64,000 nt of DNA from Ischnura elegans. Lineage: Eukaryota > Arthropoda > Insecta > Odonata > Coenagrionidae. Within the stretch, counting starts at the first letter, position 1, and the number at the start of each line of letters is the position of its first letter. The notes beneath the pieces were generated by a model that saw only the letters and a list, made by a program, of their open reading frames with translations, made no database searches and was not told the DNA's origin. Shown here in pieces: positions 23,240-31,859 of the stretch. The position numbers and the translations under genes were made by a program. The DNA is taken from assembly GCF_921293095.1 (NCBI RefSeq), contig NC_060257.1, forward strand, positions 94,679,818 to 94,743,817, given 5' to 3'.

Positions 23240-24190
23240 TCCTGGGGTACGGATAAAATCAGGGCCCAGCTGTGAAGAAGCAAGAATTAAGAAAGGAGTG
23301 CGACAAGGCTGTACATTGTCACCCGTAATTTTCAACGTTTACATTGAGAAAGCCATCAATGAAATCAAAGAAAAGGAATTGGGAGTGAAATCCATGGAGA
23401 AAAAATTAGCATGCTAAGATTTGCCGATGACATAGCCGTTATAGCAGAAACAGAGAAGGATTTGAAAAATATTCTGGCTAATATGGGTAGGGTAATGAGC
23501 AGATATCAACTGAAAATAAGCACGAAGAAAACCAAGATCTTAGTATGCAGCAGAAGAGAAGAAGTCAAGACCAACATTAAAAAAGGGGAGGCAAAAACTG
23601 ATAGAGGTGGATGAATTCTGTTATTTGGGAAGCAAGATAACTAGTGACGGGAGAAGCAAGAAAGACATTATCAGCAGAATAGCCCAGGCGAAGAGAGCAT
23701 TCCACCAAAAGAGAGACCTGCTTACAGCGGGAAACTTAAATATGGAAGTAAAGAAACAATTCATAAGAACCTACATCTGGAGTATGCTCCTATACGGAAG
23801 TTAGGCATGGACAATGACCGCAGCAGAGAAAGCAAGGATAGAGGCCTTTGAAATGTGGTGCTACAGAAGAATGATGAAAATCAAATGGATTGACCGAGTT
23901 AGTAACGAGGAAGTCCTAAGAAGGGTAGGAGAGAAGAGAAGCCTCATGAAAACTTTAATAAGAAGACGGAACAACCTTATAGGCCACATCTTGAGACATG
24001 ATGGCCTGATGAAGACAATCTTCGAAGGGCAAGTGGAAAGCAAGAATGGAAAAGGAAGACCTCGGACAAAATATATGGAACAAGTAAAGAGAGATGTGAA
24101 TGAGAAGAATTACGTAGGTGTGAAAAGATTAGCTGATAGGAGAACTGAGTGGAGAGCTGCGTCAAACCAATCCTAGGATTGTTGACCAGT
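23240..24190 (+). pseudogene. RTE-like non-LTR retrotransposon fragment inserted in the minus-strand element
   Basis: Translation gives EEARIKKGVRQGCTLSPVIF, then LRFADDIAVIAET with the catalytic FADD box intact, then WMDEFCYLGSKITSDG. The C-terminus has WIDRVSNEEVLRRVGEKR and the final EWRAASNQS. Frame breaks occur near 23415, 23605 and 23805 (the last a stop, TAG). The 5' half, including endonuclease and the RT N-terminus, is absent. The 3' end has a GATGATGA tail. It is the same family as the copy at 4853-5162. The sequences on both sides belong to one minus-strand element, which proves insertion. Confidence 0.8.
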
Positions 24191-25453
24191 GATGATGACG
24201 GATTGGGACATGGAACATGGCTTTAACAGCTTGTTTCTGGGCAGAGAATGCTTTGCTGGCTATACTTGAATTTCCCCAGAACATAATGCCATACGAAATA
24301 TATGATTGCACTTTCTCATAGTATATCATTTTTAGTATGTCAATGGACACAACAGGAGCTAGCTTTCGAACCATGAAGAAACCAACGTATATTTTTTTCA
24401 CAATTTCAAGAACATGGGGAGACCAGTCCAGGTTTTCTGTTATATGGAGGCCCAAGAACTTAATGGCGGTTGCCTTGTTTAAACGAGAGACATTGTTGCC
24501 TGTTAAAAGATTACTTTTTTTTGTAGTTTTTACTTATAAATTGTATGAGCTGTTTTTTTTCTTTGTTTACTACAAGATTGCTACTTTTGCACCATTGGTG
24601 CATTTAATGTATGGTGGTGTTGGTGTATACAATTAATTTATTTAGGGAATCAGCTGAGACAATGGCAGATGTATCAGCTGCATAAAGGGTGGTTTTGCAG
24701 TGTGATAGGTGATTTGGGAGGTCATTTATAAAGAGGAGGAACAATAGAGGTCCTAATATGGATCCTTGGGGGACACCGGAGTTTTTGATTAGAGGATAAG
24801 ATTCAGTAGTTTGTGTCCTGTAGGAGTCCCTGTAAGAGTAATTCACAATTTGTTTTTTGTCACTTAGATATGATATAATCCACTCAAGTGCTATTCCAGA
24901 AATTCCTACATTTTGAAGTTTGTATTTTAAAATGTTATGATCTATGAGATCAAAAGCTTTGCTCAAATAAAAAAATATGCCTGCAGTGAGAAGTTTACTA
25001 TTTAAGCTATGGAGAGCATTGTTTAAGAGCTCGTAGGTCGCAGAGCTGGTTGATTTTCCTATTTGGAAGCCATGGTGATTTTCAGTTATGATTTTATGCA
25101 ATTTCAAGTAGTTGAATACCCAAATATGAAACAATTTCTCAATTATTTCGGAGAATACAGATATGACAGCTATTGGTCTATAGTTATCTGTATTTTCACG
25201 TGTCCCTTTTTTTAGGAACAGGAGTCACAAGAGTGTATTTGAGGATTGATGGTAACTGTCCACTTAAAAAAGAGGAATTTACCACGTCAGCCAAAGGTAA
25301 AGCAATAGTGTGAGAGACAGCTTTAACAACATGCATTGGGATGCCATCAATCCCTGAGGAGAATTTGTTTTGAAAGGAATTGATTATCTTTACAATTTCA
25401 GCAGGGTAAGTTGGGTATAGAAACATTGCGTGAGGTGAAAGAACTTGGTTTAT

Positions 25454-25660
25454 AATGAAACACTTACTTGCAATTTTCCACAAAAATAAAATTTTTTTAC
25501 GACTCGAGTTTCGATGATACTACATCATTTTCAAGTAACAACTTGATGTAGTATCATCGAAACTCGAGTCGTAGTAAAATTTTATTTTTGTGGAAAATTG
25601 CAAGTAAGTGTTTCATTATGAATCAATTCCACTCCATCTCGCTTGATTCCTCGAATTTTA
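25454..25660. repeat. Hairpin retroposon-like insertion with 12-bp target duplication
   Basis: The bracketing direct repeat aacttggtttat lies at 25442-25453 and 25661-25672. Inside, 25454-25617 is a near-perfect palindrome with arms of about 80 bp, followed by a ~40-bp tail. One arm has ttgaaaa, the hairpin tgatg/catc, gaaac and a self-complementary ctcgag followed by tcg, again similar to a minimal hammerhead. The duplication is 12 bp, as at 1451-1659. The site lies inside the RT region of the older minus-strand non-LTR element. Confidence 0.7.
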
Positions 25661-26355
25661 AACTTGGTTTATGTTTGATGGGGCATTAGCTGGATTGGGA
25701 TTGGAGGAAATTGAGCAGAAATGGTGATTAAACATATTTGCTATTTCTTCATAGTCGGACTCAGTGATTCCATTGAAGGTTATAGTGGTTGAGTCATGAG
25801 TTAAGTCATTAGTTGTATCAGAGGCTTTTGTAAAGTGATTGATGACGTTCCAAGTAGATTTGACAATATTACCTGAGCTACTAATGTAGTTCTCAGCTAT
25901 AGCCTTTTTGTTGTTGAATAAGAGGGCTCTGAATTCTTTACGATCCTTCAAATAAGTCTGGTGAGAAATTGCATCACCAAATTTACTTTGAAAATGAAGC
26001 TCACGAACCTTCTTAGACAGAGCAGTAAGTTCTGGGGAGTTTATCTTGAATTTGTCCCCTGGTTTTTATAACTTTATCCTTTTCATGGGGAAAGCAGCAT
26101 TAAATGGCATCTGAAATATATTTAAAAAGGCACTAAACTTTTTATCACTATCTTCGGCTTGAAACACTGCACTCCAAGTTTCTTGCATTATCATTGTGGA
26201 AAACTACATAATATATTCACTGGAGAACATTCTCCTATAAGTATACTTATATATATATATATATACTGGATTGTGATTCATTAAGGATAGCTTGAAATTA
26301 ATGGCCACATGAAGTTCACAATGGTCAGATAAGCCTGTTTTAAAAGGTTTACACT

Positions 26356-26641
26356 TGTGGCGCATCGTCCGCCACAATGTAGAGTTGGACCAGTGGATAA
26401 GTGTCCGCCTACTAATCGGACGGCGCGCGTTCGAGTCCTGGCGCCGGCCGGTATTTTTTCCTATATCTTTTCAGGAATTCTAGAAGGTTCGAGGAAGATT
26501 CGGCGCGGCGTTCCAGAATATTCGCCGCATGTATATAAGCTAGCCATCTGGGCTACCCAGTTCAGTTCTGTATTGTCAAGTCACAATAAACGCCTCTCCG
26601 CAGATAACCGAAGTGTGTTATTTAGCGTAGCCATCGCTACA
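26356..26641 (+). repeat. 5' LTR of the Gypsy element
   Basis: It starts TGTGGCG and forms a 7-bp terminal stem-loop with cgccaca (26356-26376). It carries a TATATAA box at about 26532 and AATAAA near 26585. It also contains tRNA-like box A (26386-26396) and box B (26429-26438) motifs. I count two mismatches against the 3' LTR, near 26491 and 26635. Confidence 0.95.
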
Positions 26642-26666
26642 GTGGTGACCCCGACAACACGCGACC

Positions 26667-27638
26667 ATGGCAGATGTAGATCAACTCGCCAAACTGCAGG
26701 CTCAAATCGCGGGACTCCAGCAGCAACTCGCCGAACACCAAACGAACCACAGCCAACAGCTAGCGCTCCTTCAAGAACAGCACCAGCAGGCTCTGCAGCA
26801 ACAACAGCAGCAAACAACGCTGTCATCGCAGCAAGCCTCACCGTCTCCATCATCCTACGGCGTCGACACTGCTGCCGTCTACCGCGTCACTCCGAAACTG
26901 CCTCCTTTCTGGCCAGCTCAGCCTGAAATATGGTTCGCCCAAGTCGAAGCACAATTTTCTTTGGCCAACATCACCTCGGACAAGACTAAATACGATTACG
27001 TCGTGGGAAACCTAGACCATCGTTTTGCCAGTGAAATAAGCGATCTTATCGTGAATCCTCCGGCCGAGAATCGTTACCTAACGCTGAAAAACCTATTGAT
27101 ACAGCGCGTCTCTCCCTCCGAGGATCAACGGGTGCGGCAACTCCTCACAGCAGAAGAGCTCGGTGATACCAAGCCTTCGCAACTATTACGACGCATGCGG
27201 TCTCTCATCAGCACCACCCTTGTGGAGGATTCTTTCCTCCGCACATTATGGTTGCAACGTCTTCCGGCCAACGCTCAAGCCATCCTGCAAACGCAAGTTA
27301 CTTCAATGCCTCTTGATGAACTTGCAAATATGGCCGACCGCATCGTCGCCGTGGCTCCGCCTCCAACTGCACCCGCCATCCATGCAGTACGCCATACCAA
27401 CGATGTTTCGTCATTGGCCCAACGGGTTGAGAAACTCTCAAAGCAGCTCGAAGATATACAAGCTCATCTGAAAAAACCTCCGTACTCACGGACTTGGAGC
27501 AGATCTCTACCCGCGCCGCGCCCCGCTCAGCCTGAGATGTGTTACTACCATCGCAAATTTGGAGCCGAAGCCAGACGTTGCATCCAGCCATGCACCGCAA
27601 ATGCAGTGAATCCGGTAAACTCCAACAGCGACTCGTAA
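26667..27638 (+). CDS. gag: Gypsy Gag polyprotein
   Basis: This 323-residue frame is the structural protein of the Gypsy element and forms the virus-like particle around its RNA. The first 55 residues are a Gln-rich coiled-coil-like stretch. A capsid-type region follows (PPFWPAQPEIWFAQVEAQF, then QLLTAEELGDTKPSQLLRRM), the hallmark of CsRn1/arthropod Gypsy Gag. Near the C-terminus CYYHRKFGAEARRC resembles a single degenerate zinc knuckle. The start ATG lies 12 bp after the primer binding site. The stop overlaps pol by 100 nt. The frame is open and shows no damage. Confidence 0.9.
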   Translation: MADVDQLAKLQAQIAGLQQQLAEHQTNHSQQLALLQEQHQQALQQQQQQTTLSSQQASPSPSSYGVDTAAVYRVTPKLPPFWPAQPEIWFAQVEAQFSLANITSDKTKYDYVVGNLDHRFASEISDLIVNPPAENRYLTLKNLLIQRVSPSEDQRVRQLLTAEELGDTKPSQLLRRMRSLISTTLVEDSFLRTLWLQRLPANAQAILQTQVTSMPLDELANMADRIVAVAPPPTAPAIHAVRHTNDVSSLAQRVEKLSKQLEDIQAHLKKPPYSRTWSRSLPAPRPAQPEMCYYHRKFGAEARRCIQPCTANAVNPVNSNSDS

Positions 27639-30600
27639 CGGCGGCTATGAGTCGTTCTATTACAGGCTGCCGCCTCTTCGTCACCGACCGCCTCTCCCAG
27701 CGGCGTTTCCTCGTAGACACAGGATCGGATCTCTCAATCTACCCTGTAAAATTATGCACCGAACAACGAACCTGCACTGACTACGAGCTCTCCGCAGCCA
27801 ATGACAGTAGGATCCGTACTTATGGTACTTTACTTCTACGCCTTCAGTTCGGCCTCCCGCGTGACTTCCTTTGGAGATTCATCGTTGCCGACGTTACCGA
27901 GCCAATCATCGGAGCAGACTTCTTAACCCACTTTCAACTCATTCCTAACATGGCCACTGCTCAGCTCATCGACGCAATCACTGGCCATTCTACATCGGGT
28001 CATCGAGGTCGAACTTACCAGGACAGCGTGCGCGCTCTGTCGGGCTCTTCATCCTACCACGACCTCCTGGCCGAATTTCCTGATATCACGCGGCCATCAG
28101 GGACTCCTCGGGAGATCCACCATCATACCAAGCACCACATACGCCTACAACCTGGACCGCCGATCTACCACCGTGCCCGCCGTCTAGCCCCGGATCGACT
28201 CCGAGATGCACAGGCAGAATTCGAGCTACTAGTACGCGAAGGCACTGCTCGTCGTTCACACAGCCCTTACGCCTCACCACTACACATGGTTCGCAAGAAG
28301 GATAGTAGCTGGCGACCTTGTGGTGACTACAGGGCTCTCAACGCACGTACGATACCGGACCGCTACCCCGTCCGCCATCTGAAGGATTTCTCCCACGCTC
28401 TTCAGGGGTGCAACATCTTCAGTGTTATCGACTGTGCCAAGGCCTTCACTCAAATTCCAATGGCTCCCGAAGACATAGAGAAGACAGCCATAATTACACC
28501 CTTCAGCCTTTTTGAATTCCTATTTATGCCATTTGGACTTCGAAATGCCGCCCAAACATGGCAGCGCTTCATCGACGAAGCTCTCGAAGGCCTAAATTTT
28601 TGCTTTCCTTACATAGATGACATCTTAGTATTTTCCCGTTCACAGGAAGAGCATCATCAACACCTGCGGATATTATTTCAGCGCCTTTCTGACTACGGTG
28701 TCATCGTCAACTCAGCTAAGTGTGTCCTAGGATCTTCCAAGGTCACATTTCTGGGCTTTCACGTGAGCGCTGACGGATGCTCGCCGTTACCTGACAAGGT
28801 AGCTGCTATCAACAACTTCCCTCCACCGAAGACCATAAAGGACCTTCGGAGATTCCTCGGTATGCTGAATTTTTATCGACAGCACATACCACACGCCGCA
28901 TCCACACAGGCCCCTCTCAATGCTCTACTTCAAGGTCCTGATATCAGGAGCTCCACTCCAATTATCTGGACACCAGAACTTCAGCAGAGTTTCGATGCCT
29001 CTAAAGGCGGACTAGCCAAGGCGGCAACCCTGTCGCATCCAATCGACTCAGCACCTCTGGCTCTTGTCGTCGATGCTAGCCGAACCGCAATCGGCGCTGT
29101 CCTACAGCAAAATTTTGGGAACTCTTGGCAGTCACTCGGTTTCTTCTCTCGCAAGCTGACTCCTTCCCAGCAGAAGTGGAGCACTTACGACCGCGAACTC
29201 TACGCCGCCTACCAAGCAGTGAGGCACTTTCGGCCGATGGTTGAAGCCCGCGATTTCGCCATCTTCACCGATCACAAACCACTCTCTTATGCCTTTGGCC
29301 CCAGCAAGAAGAGTAGCGACACCTGCTCACCACGACAATTTAATCACCTGGAATTCATCTCACAATTCACCACGGACGTGAGACACATCTCCGGACTTGA
29401 CAACATCGTCGCGGACTGTCTCTCCAGGGTAGAATCCATATCCACACCGTCTCCGATTGACTTCGCCGCTCTCTCTCGCTCCCAAGATGAAGACGAAGAG
29501 CTCCAAAGACTACGCCACAGCGGTACGGCTCTTCAACTTCACCGTAGGCCTGTACCCGGAACGAACATTTCACTATGGTGCGACACCTCCATGCCAACCC
29601 CACGCCCCTACGTTACTCCCTCATATCGCCGACAAATCTTTGACAACATCCACTCCCTTAGTCATCCTGGTGCAAACTCCACCATTAAACTCGTCTCCCG
29701 TCGATATGTTTGGCCATCCATGCGAAAGGACTGTCGCGCATGGGCTCGCAGCTGCCTCTCCTGCCAACGTTGCAAGGTGTCTCGTCACATCACAACGCCA
29801 CTTGGAGACTTCGTTCCGCCAACCAGGCGTTTCGAACACATACATATGGACATCGTGGGTCCTCTCCCGTCTTGCTCCGGCTACCGGTACCTCCTCACAA
29901 TTATCGACCGATTCTCCCGCTGGCCAGTCGCAGAACCCCTAGCAGACATCACCGCAGACAGCGTCTCCCGCGCCTTTCTCCTGGGATGGGTTGCTCACTA
30001 CGGCTGTCCTCAACACATCACCTGCGACCATGGACGACAGTTTGTGTCATCTCTTTTCCAGAGACTTTGCACCACTCTGGGAACAACGCTACATCACACC
30101 ACGAGCTACCATCCCCAGGCAAACGGACTCGTCGAACGACTACATCGCGTTCTTAAGGCGGCCCTCATGTGCTCTTCTTCCAACTCATGGATGGACGCAC
30201 TACCCACAGTTCTTCTCGGCCTCCGCACAACTTGGAGAGCCGACCTGCAGACAACACCTGCCGAACTCCTCTTCGGGGAGCAACTGCGTCTTCCCGGGGA
30301 CTTCTTCGTCGACCCTGCCCAGCATCTGGACTCCCAGGATCTTGTTTCTCAGCTGCGTAACCACATAAGCCAGCTGCGTCCGACCCCTGCGTCACGCCAC
30401 ATCTCATCGCAGCGTGTCTTCATCCACAAGGACTTGGCCACATCCTCCCAGGTCTTTGTCCGCCAAGACGCTTTGCGGCCAGCCCTGCAACCACCTTACG
30501 CGGGACCATATCCTGTCCTCAGCCGCGGTGAGAAGACGTATACCCTGTACATCAATGGCAAACCAGCCACTATATCAATCGACCGTCTCAAGCCAGCCCA

Positions 30601-30724
30601 TCTTCTTGAGGAGGACCCTCCGCCTACTCCGTCACCAGATACCACCACTCGCTCCGGCCGCGCCGTCCGTCCTCCAGAACGTTTTGTTGCCAACACTCTG
30701 TCTCTCCTCCAAGGGGGGGAGTAG
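27539..30724 (+). CDS. pol: Gypsy Pol polyprotein (protease, RT, RNase H, integrase)
   Basis: The frame is -1 relative to gag and overlaps it, so Pol is probably made by -1 frameshifting; the first residues before the protease may not be translated as drawn. Domains in order: aspartic protease with LVDTGSDLSIYP (DTG at 60-62); RT with YIDD at 358-361; RNase H (VVDASRTAIGAVLQQ, DHKPLSYAF); integrase zinc-binding region (HSLSHPGANSTIK, CLSCQRC); and the DDE core (MDIVGPLP, CDHGRQF, NGLVERLHR). It ends at a stop directly abutting the 3' LTR. All catalytic motifs are present over 1,061 residues, so the element may be active. Confidence 0.95.
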   Translation: MLLPSQIWSRSQTLHPAMHRKCSESGKLQQRLVTAAMSRSITGCRLFVTDRLSQRRFLVDTGSDLSIYPVKLCTEQRTCTDYELSAANDSRIRTYGTLLLRLQFGLPRDFLWRFIVADVTEPIIGADFLTHFQLIPNMATAQLIDAITGHSTSGHRGRTYQDSVRALSGSSSYHDLLAEFPDITRPSGTPREIHHHTKHHIRLQPGPPIYHRARRLAPDRLRDAQAEFELLVREGTARRSHSPYASPLHMVRKKDSSWRPCGDYRALNARTIPDRYPVRHLKDFSHALQGCNIFSVIDCAKAFTQIPMAPEDIEKTAIITPFSLFEFLFMPFGLRNAAQTWQRFIDEALEGLNFCFPYIDDILVFSRSQEEHHQHLRILFQRLSDYGVIVNSAKCVLGSSKVTFLGFHVSADGCSPLPDKVAAINNFPPPKTIKDLRRFLGMLNFYRQHIPHAASTQAPLNALLQGPDIRSSTPIIWTPELQQSFDASKGGLAKAATLSHPIDSAPLALVVDASRTAIGAVLQQNFGNSWQSLGFFSRKLTPSQQKWSTYDRELYAAYQAVRHFRPMVEARDFAIFTDHKPLSYAFGPSKKSSDTCSPRQFNHLEFISQFTTDVRHISGLDNIVADCLSRVESISTPSPIDFAALSRSQDEDEELQRLRHSGTALQLHRRPVPGTNISLWCDTSMPTPRPYVTPSYRRQIFDNIHSLSHPGANSTIKLVSRRYVWPSMRKDCRAWARSCLSCQRCKVSRHITTPLGDFVPPTRRFEHIHMDIVGPLPSCSGYRYLLTIIDRFSRWPVAEPLADITADSVSRAFLLGWVAHYGCPQHITCDHGRQFVSSLFQRLCTTLGTTLHHTTSYHPQANGLVERLHRVLKAALMCSSSNSWMDALPTVLLGLRTTWRADLQTTPAELLFGEQLRLPGDFFVDPAQHLDSQDLVSQLRNHISQLRPTPASRHISSQRVFIHKDLATSSQVFVRQDALRPALQPPYAGPYPVLSRGEKTYTLYINGKPATISIDRLKPAHLLEEDPPPTPSPDTTTRSGRAVRPPERFVANTLSLLQGGE

Positions 30725-31010
30725 TGTGGCGCATCGTCCGCCACAATGTAGAGTTGGACCAGTGGATAAGTGTCCGCCTACTAATCGGACGGCGCGCGTT
30801 CGAGTCCTGGCGCCGGCCGGTATTTTTTCCTATATCTTTTCAGGAATTCTAGACGGTTCGAGGAAGATTCGGCGCGGCGTTCCAGAATATTCGCCGCATG
30901 TATATAAGCTAGCCATCTGGGCTACCCAGTTCAGTTCTGTATTGTCAAGTCACAATAAACGCCTCTCCGCAGATAACCGAAGTGTGTTATTTAGCGTAGC
31001 CATTGCTACA
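30725..31010 (+). repeat. 3' LTR of the Gypsy element
   Basis: It is 286 bp and nearly identical to the 5' LTR. The polypurine tract lies immediately before it and overlaps the pol stop codon. It ends ...gctaca before the cact duplication. Confidence 0.95.
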
Positions 31011-31422
31011 CACTCAAAATCCATTTTTTAGATATTTGAAATAACATAGTCTATGAGTAGAGGTCCGTGAAAGTGGTTTTATTTTTTGCTAAAATTCGTT
31101 TTAAAACCATATGATTTCGGTGTTATAGTAAATCTTGGCAGTGTTATTATAATGCTACAATTTTCCCTCGTTTATAGGCGTTTTATTATTTTATGGTACA
31201 CATTTCATGAATACTTATACTTTTATTAAGCGTTTTACATAACATTTTTAGCACAATTTTGATTGTACAAAATTTCTGATAAAACTAAATGAAAGAAATG
31301 GTTCAAGGTATATGAATGGTTCAAGTTTGTAGTTTTGGTGAATACGAAAGGCAAACGGCAAATCCCCACTGCCTTATATGTGTGTACTTAAAGAGCCATT
31401 CCAGAATTTTTGGAATGTCAAG

Positions 31423-31844
31423 TTACTCTACACTAAATAAAGCCTTTAAAAATCCTTCAGTTGTAGGAACTACAAGCTCCTCCTTCGTTTTCTTTGACTG
31501 AGTGACTGTTTGTTCAAATGATAGCTGTCGTTTTTTGGATCCCCTTTCATTCACATGTGTAAGTGTATCGCTACTGATGTGCTTTAACAAAGAGTCACAT
31601 CTTTCAAATTCAATTCTTTTATCACAAACTTTGTACAGTAATACTCTGTCTTTCACATAAAATCCTTCTTAGCTGAATTTACTTGCCTTGGTATGAACAG
31701 TATCACTAGCTTTTGGCATTTTAAAATTCCTATCCTTGGTTCGATATTTAAAGGTATGGAACTATGATAAAAAACAGTCCAACCGCAAAACACAACCACT
31801 TGCGATGGTGTTTTCAAACTGAGTGCTGAGTAGCTGCGGTACAT
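31423..31844 (-). pseudogene. hAT-like zinc-finger (BED/CGGBP1-type) remnant
   Basis: The minus-strand piece at 31656-31423 reads VLLYKVCDKRIEF, then a His-containing segment, then RGSKKRQLSFEQTVTQSKK. This resembles the N-terminal DNA-binding part of hAT transposases and the derived CGGBP1-type proteins. The second Cys of the finger and the downstream domain are lost, and the upstream piece 31844-31653 is not convincing. No hAT dimerisation region is seen. This is a small fragment, so the family call is tentative. Confidence 0.45.
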
Positions 31845-31859
31845 ATAACCTTAGTACTG

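Larger units (their letters stand above)
26356..31010 (+). mobile_element. Intact Gypsy LTR retrotransposon (CsRn1-like, tRNA-Trp primed)
   Basis: Two 286-bp LTRs, a matching 4-bp target duplication (cact at 26352-26355 and 31011-31014), a primer binding site, gag, pol and a purine tract (aagggggggagtag) are all present. The PBS tggtgaccccgac at 26643-26655 is complementary to the 3' end of tRNA-Trp, a known feature of CsRn1-group Gypsy elements. There is no env-like frame. It is inserted in the endonuclease part of the older minus-strand non-LTR element. Open frames and near-identical LTRs indicate a recent insertion. Confidence 0.95.
22730..31085 (-). pseudogene. Non-LTR retrotransposon (Jockey/CR1-like) split by three later insertions
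   Basis: Pieces in leftward order are: an endonuclease end crossing the Gypsy site (IDYVISNI at 31060-31040, then GLSDHCELH left of 26355); a linker at 25951-25658; RT at 25483-25196 (FSSGIDGIPMHVVK); RT at 25134-24604 ([28 protein letters not shown]); a thumb region at 24455-24180; and a C-terminal segment at 23240-22898. The catalytic box reads YAADT rather than YADDT, so the second-last Asp is lost. Gypsy, a hairpin repeat and an RTE-like fragment interrupt it. The element was therefore already resident when those arrived. Confidence 0.75.

Noticed and set aside
26357-26926. 189-residue open frame starting in the Gypsy 5' LTR
   Set aside because: It runs through the LTR and overlaps gag out of frame; it is a shadow of the element.
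29457-30407. Several open frames of 60-160 residues within the Gypsy pol region
   Set aside because: They lie in alternative frames of pol and reflect its codon bias.
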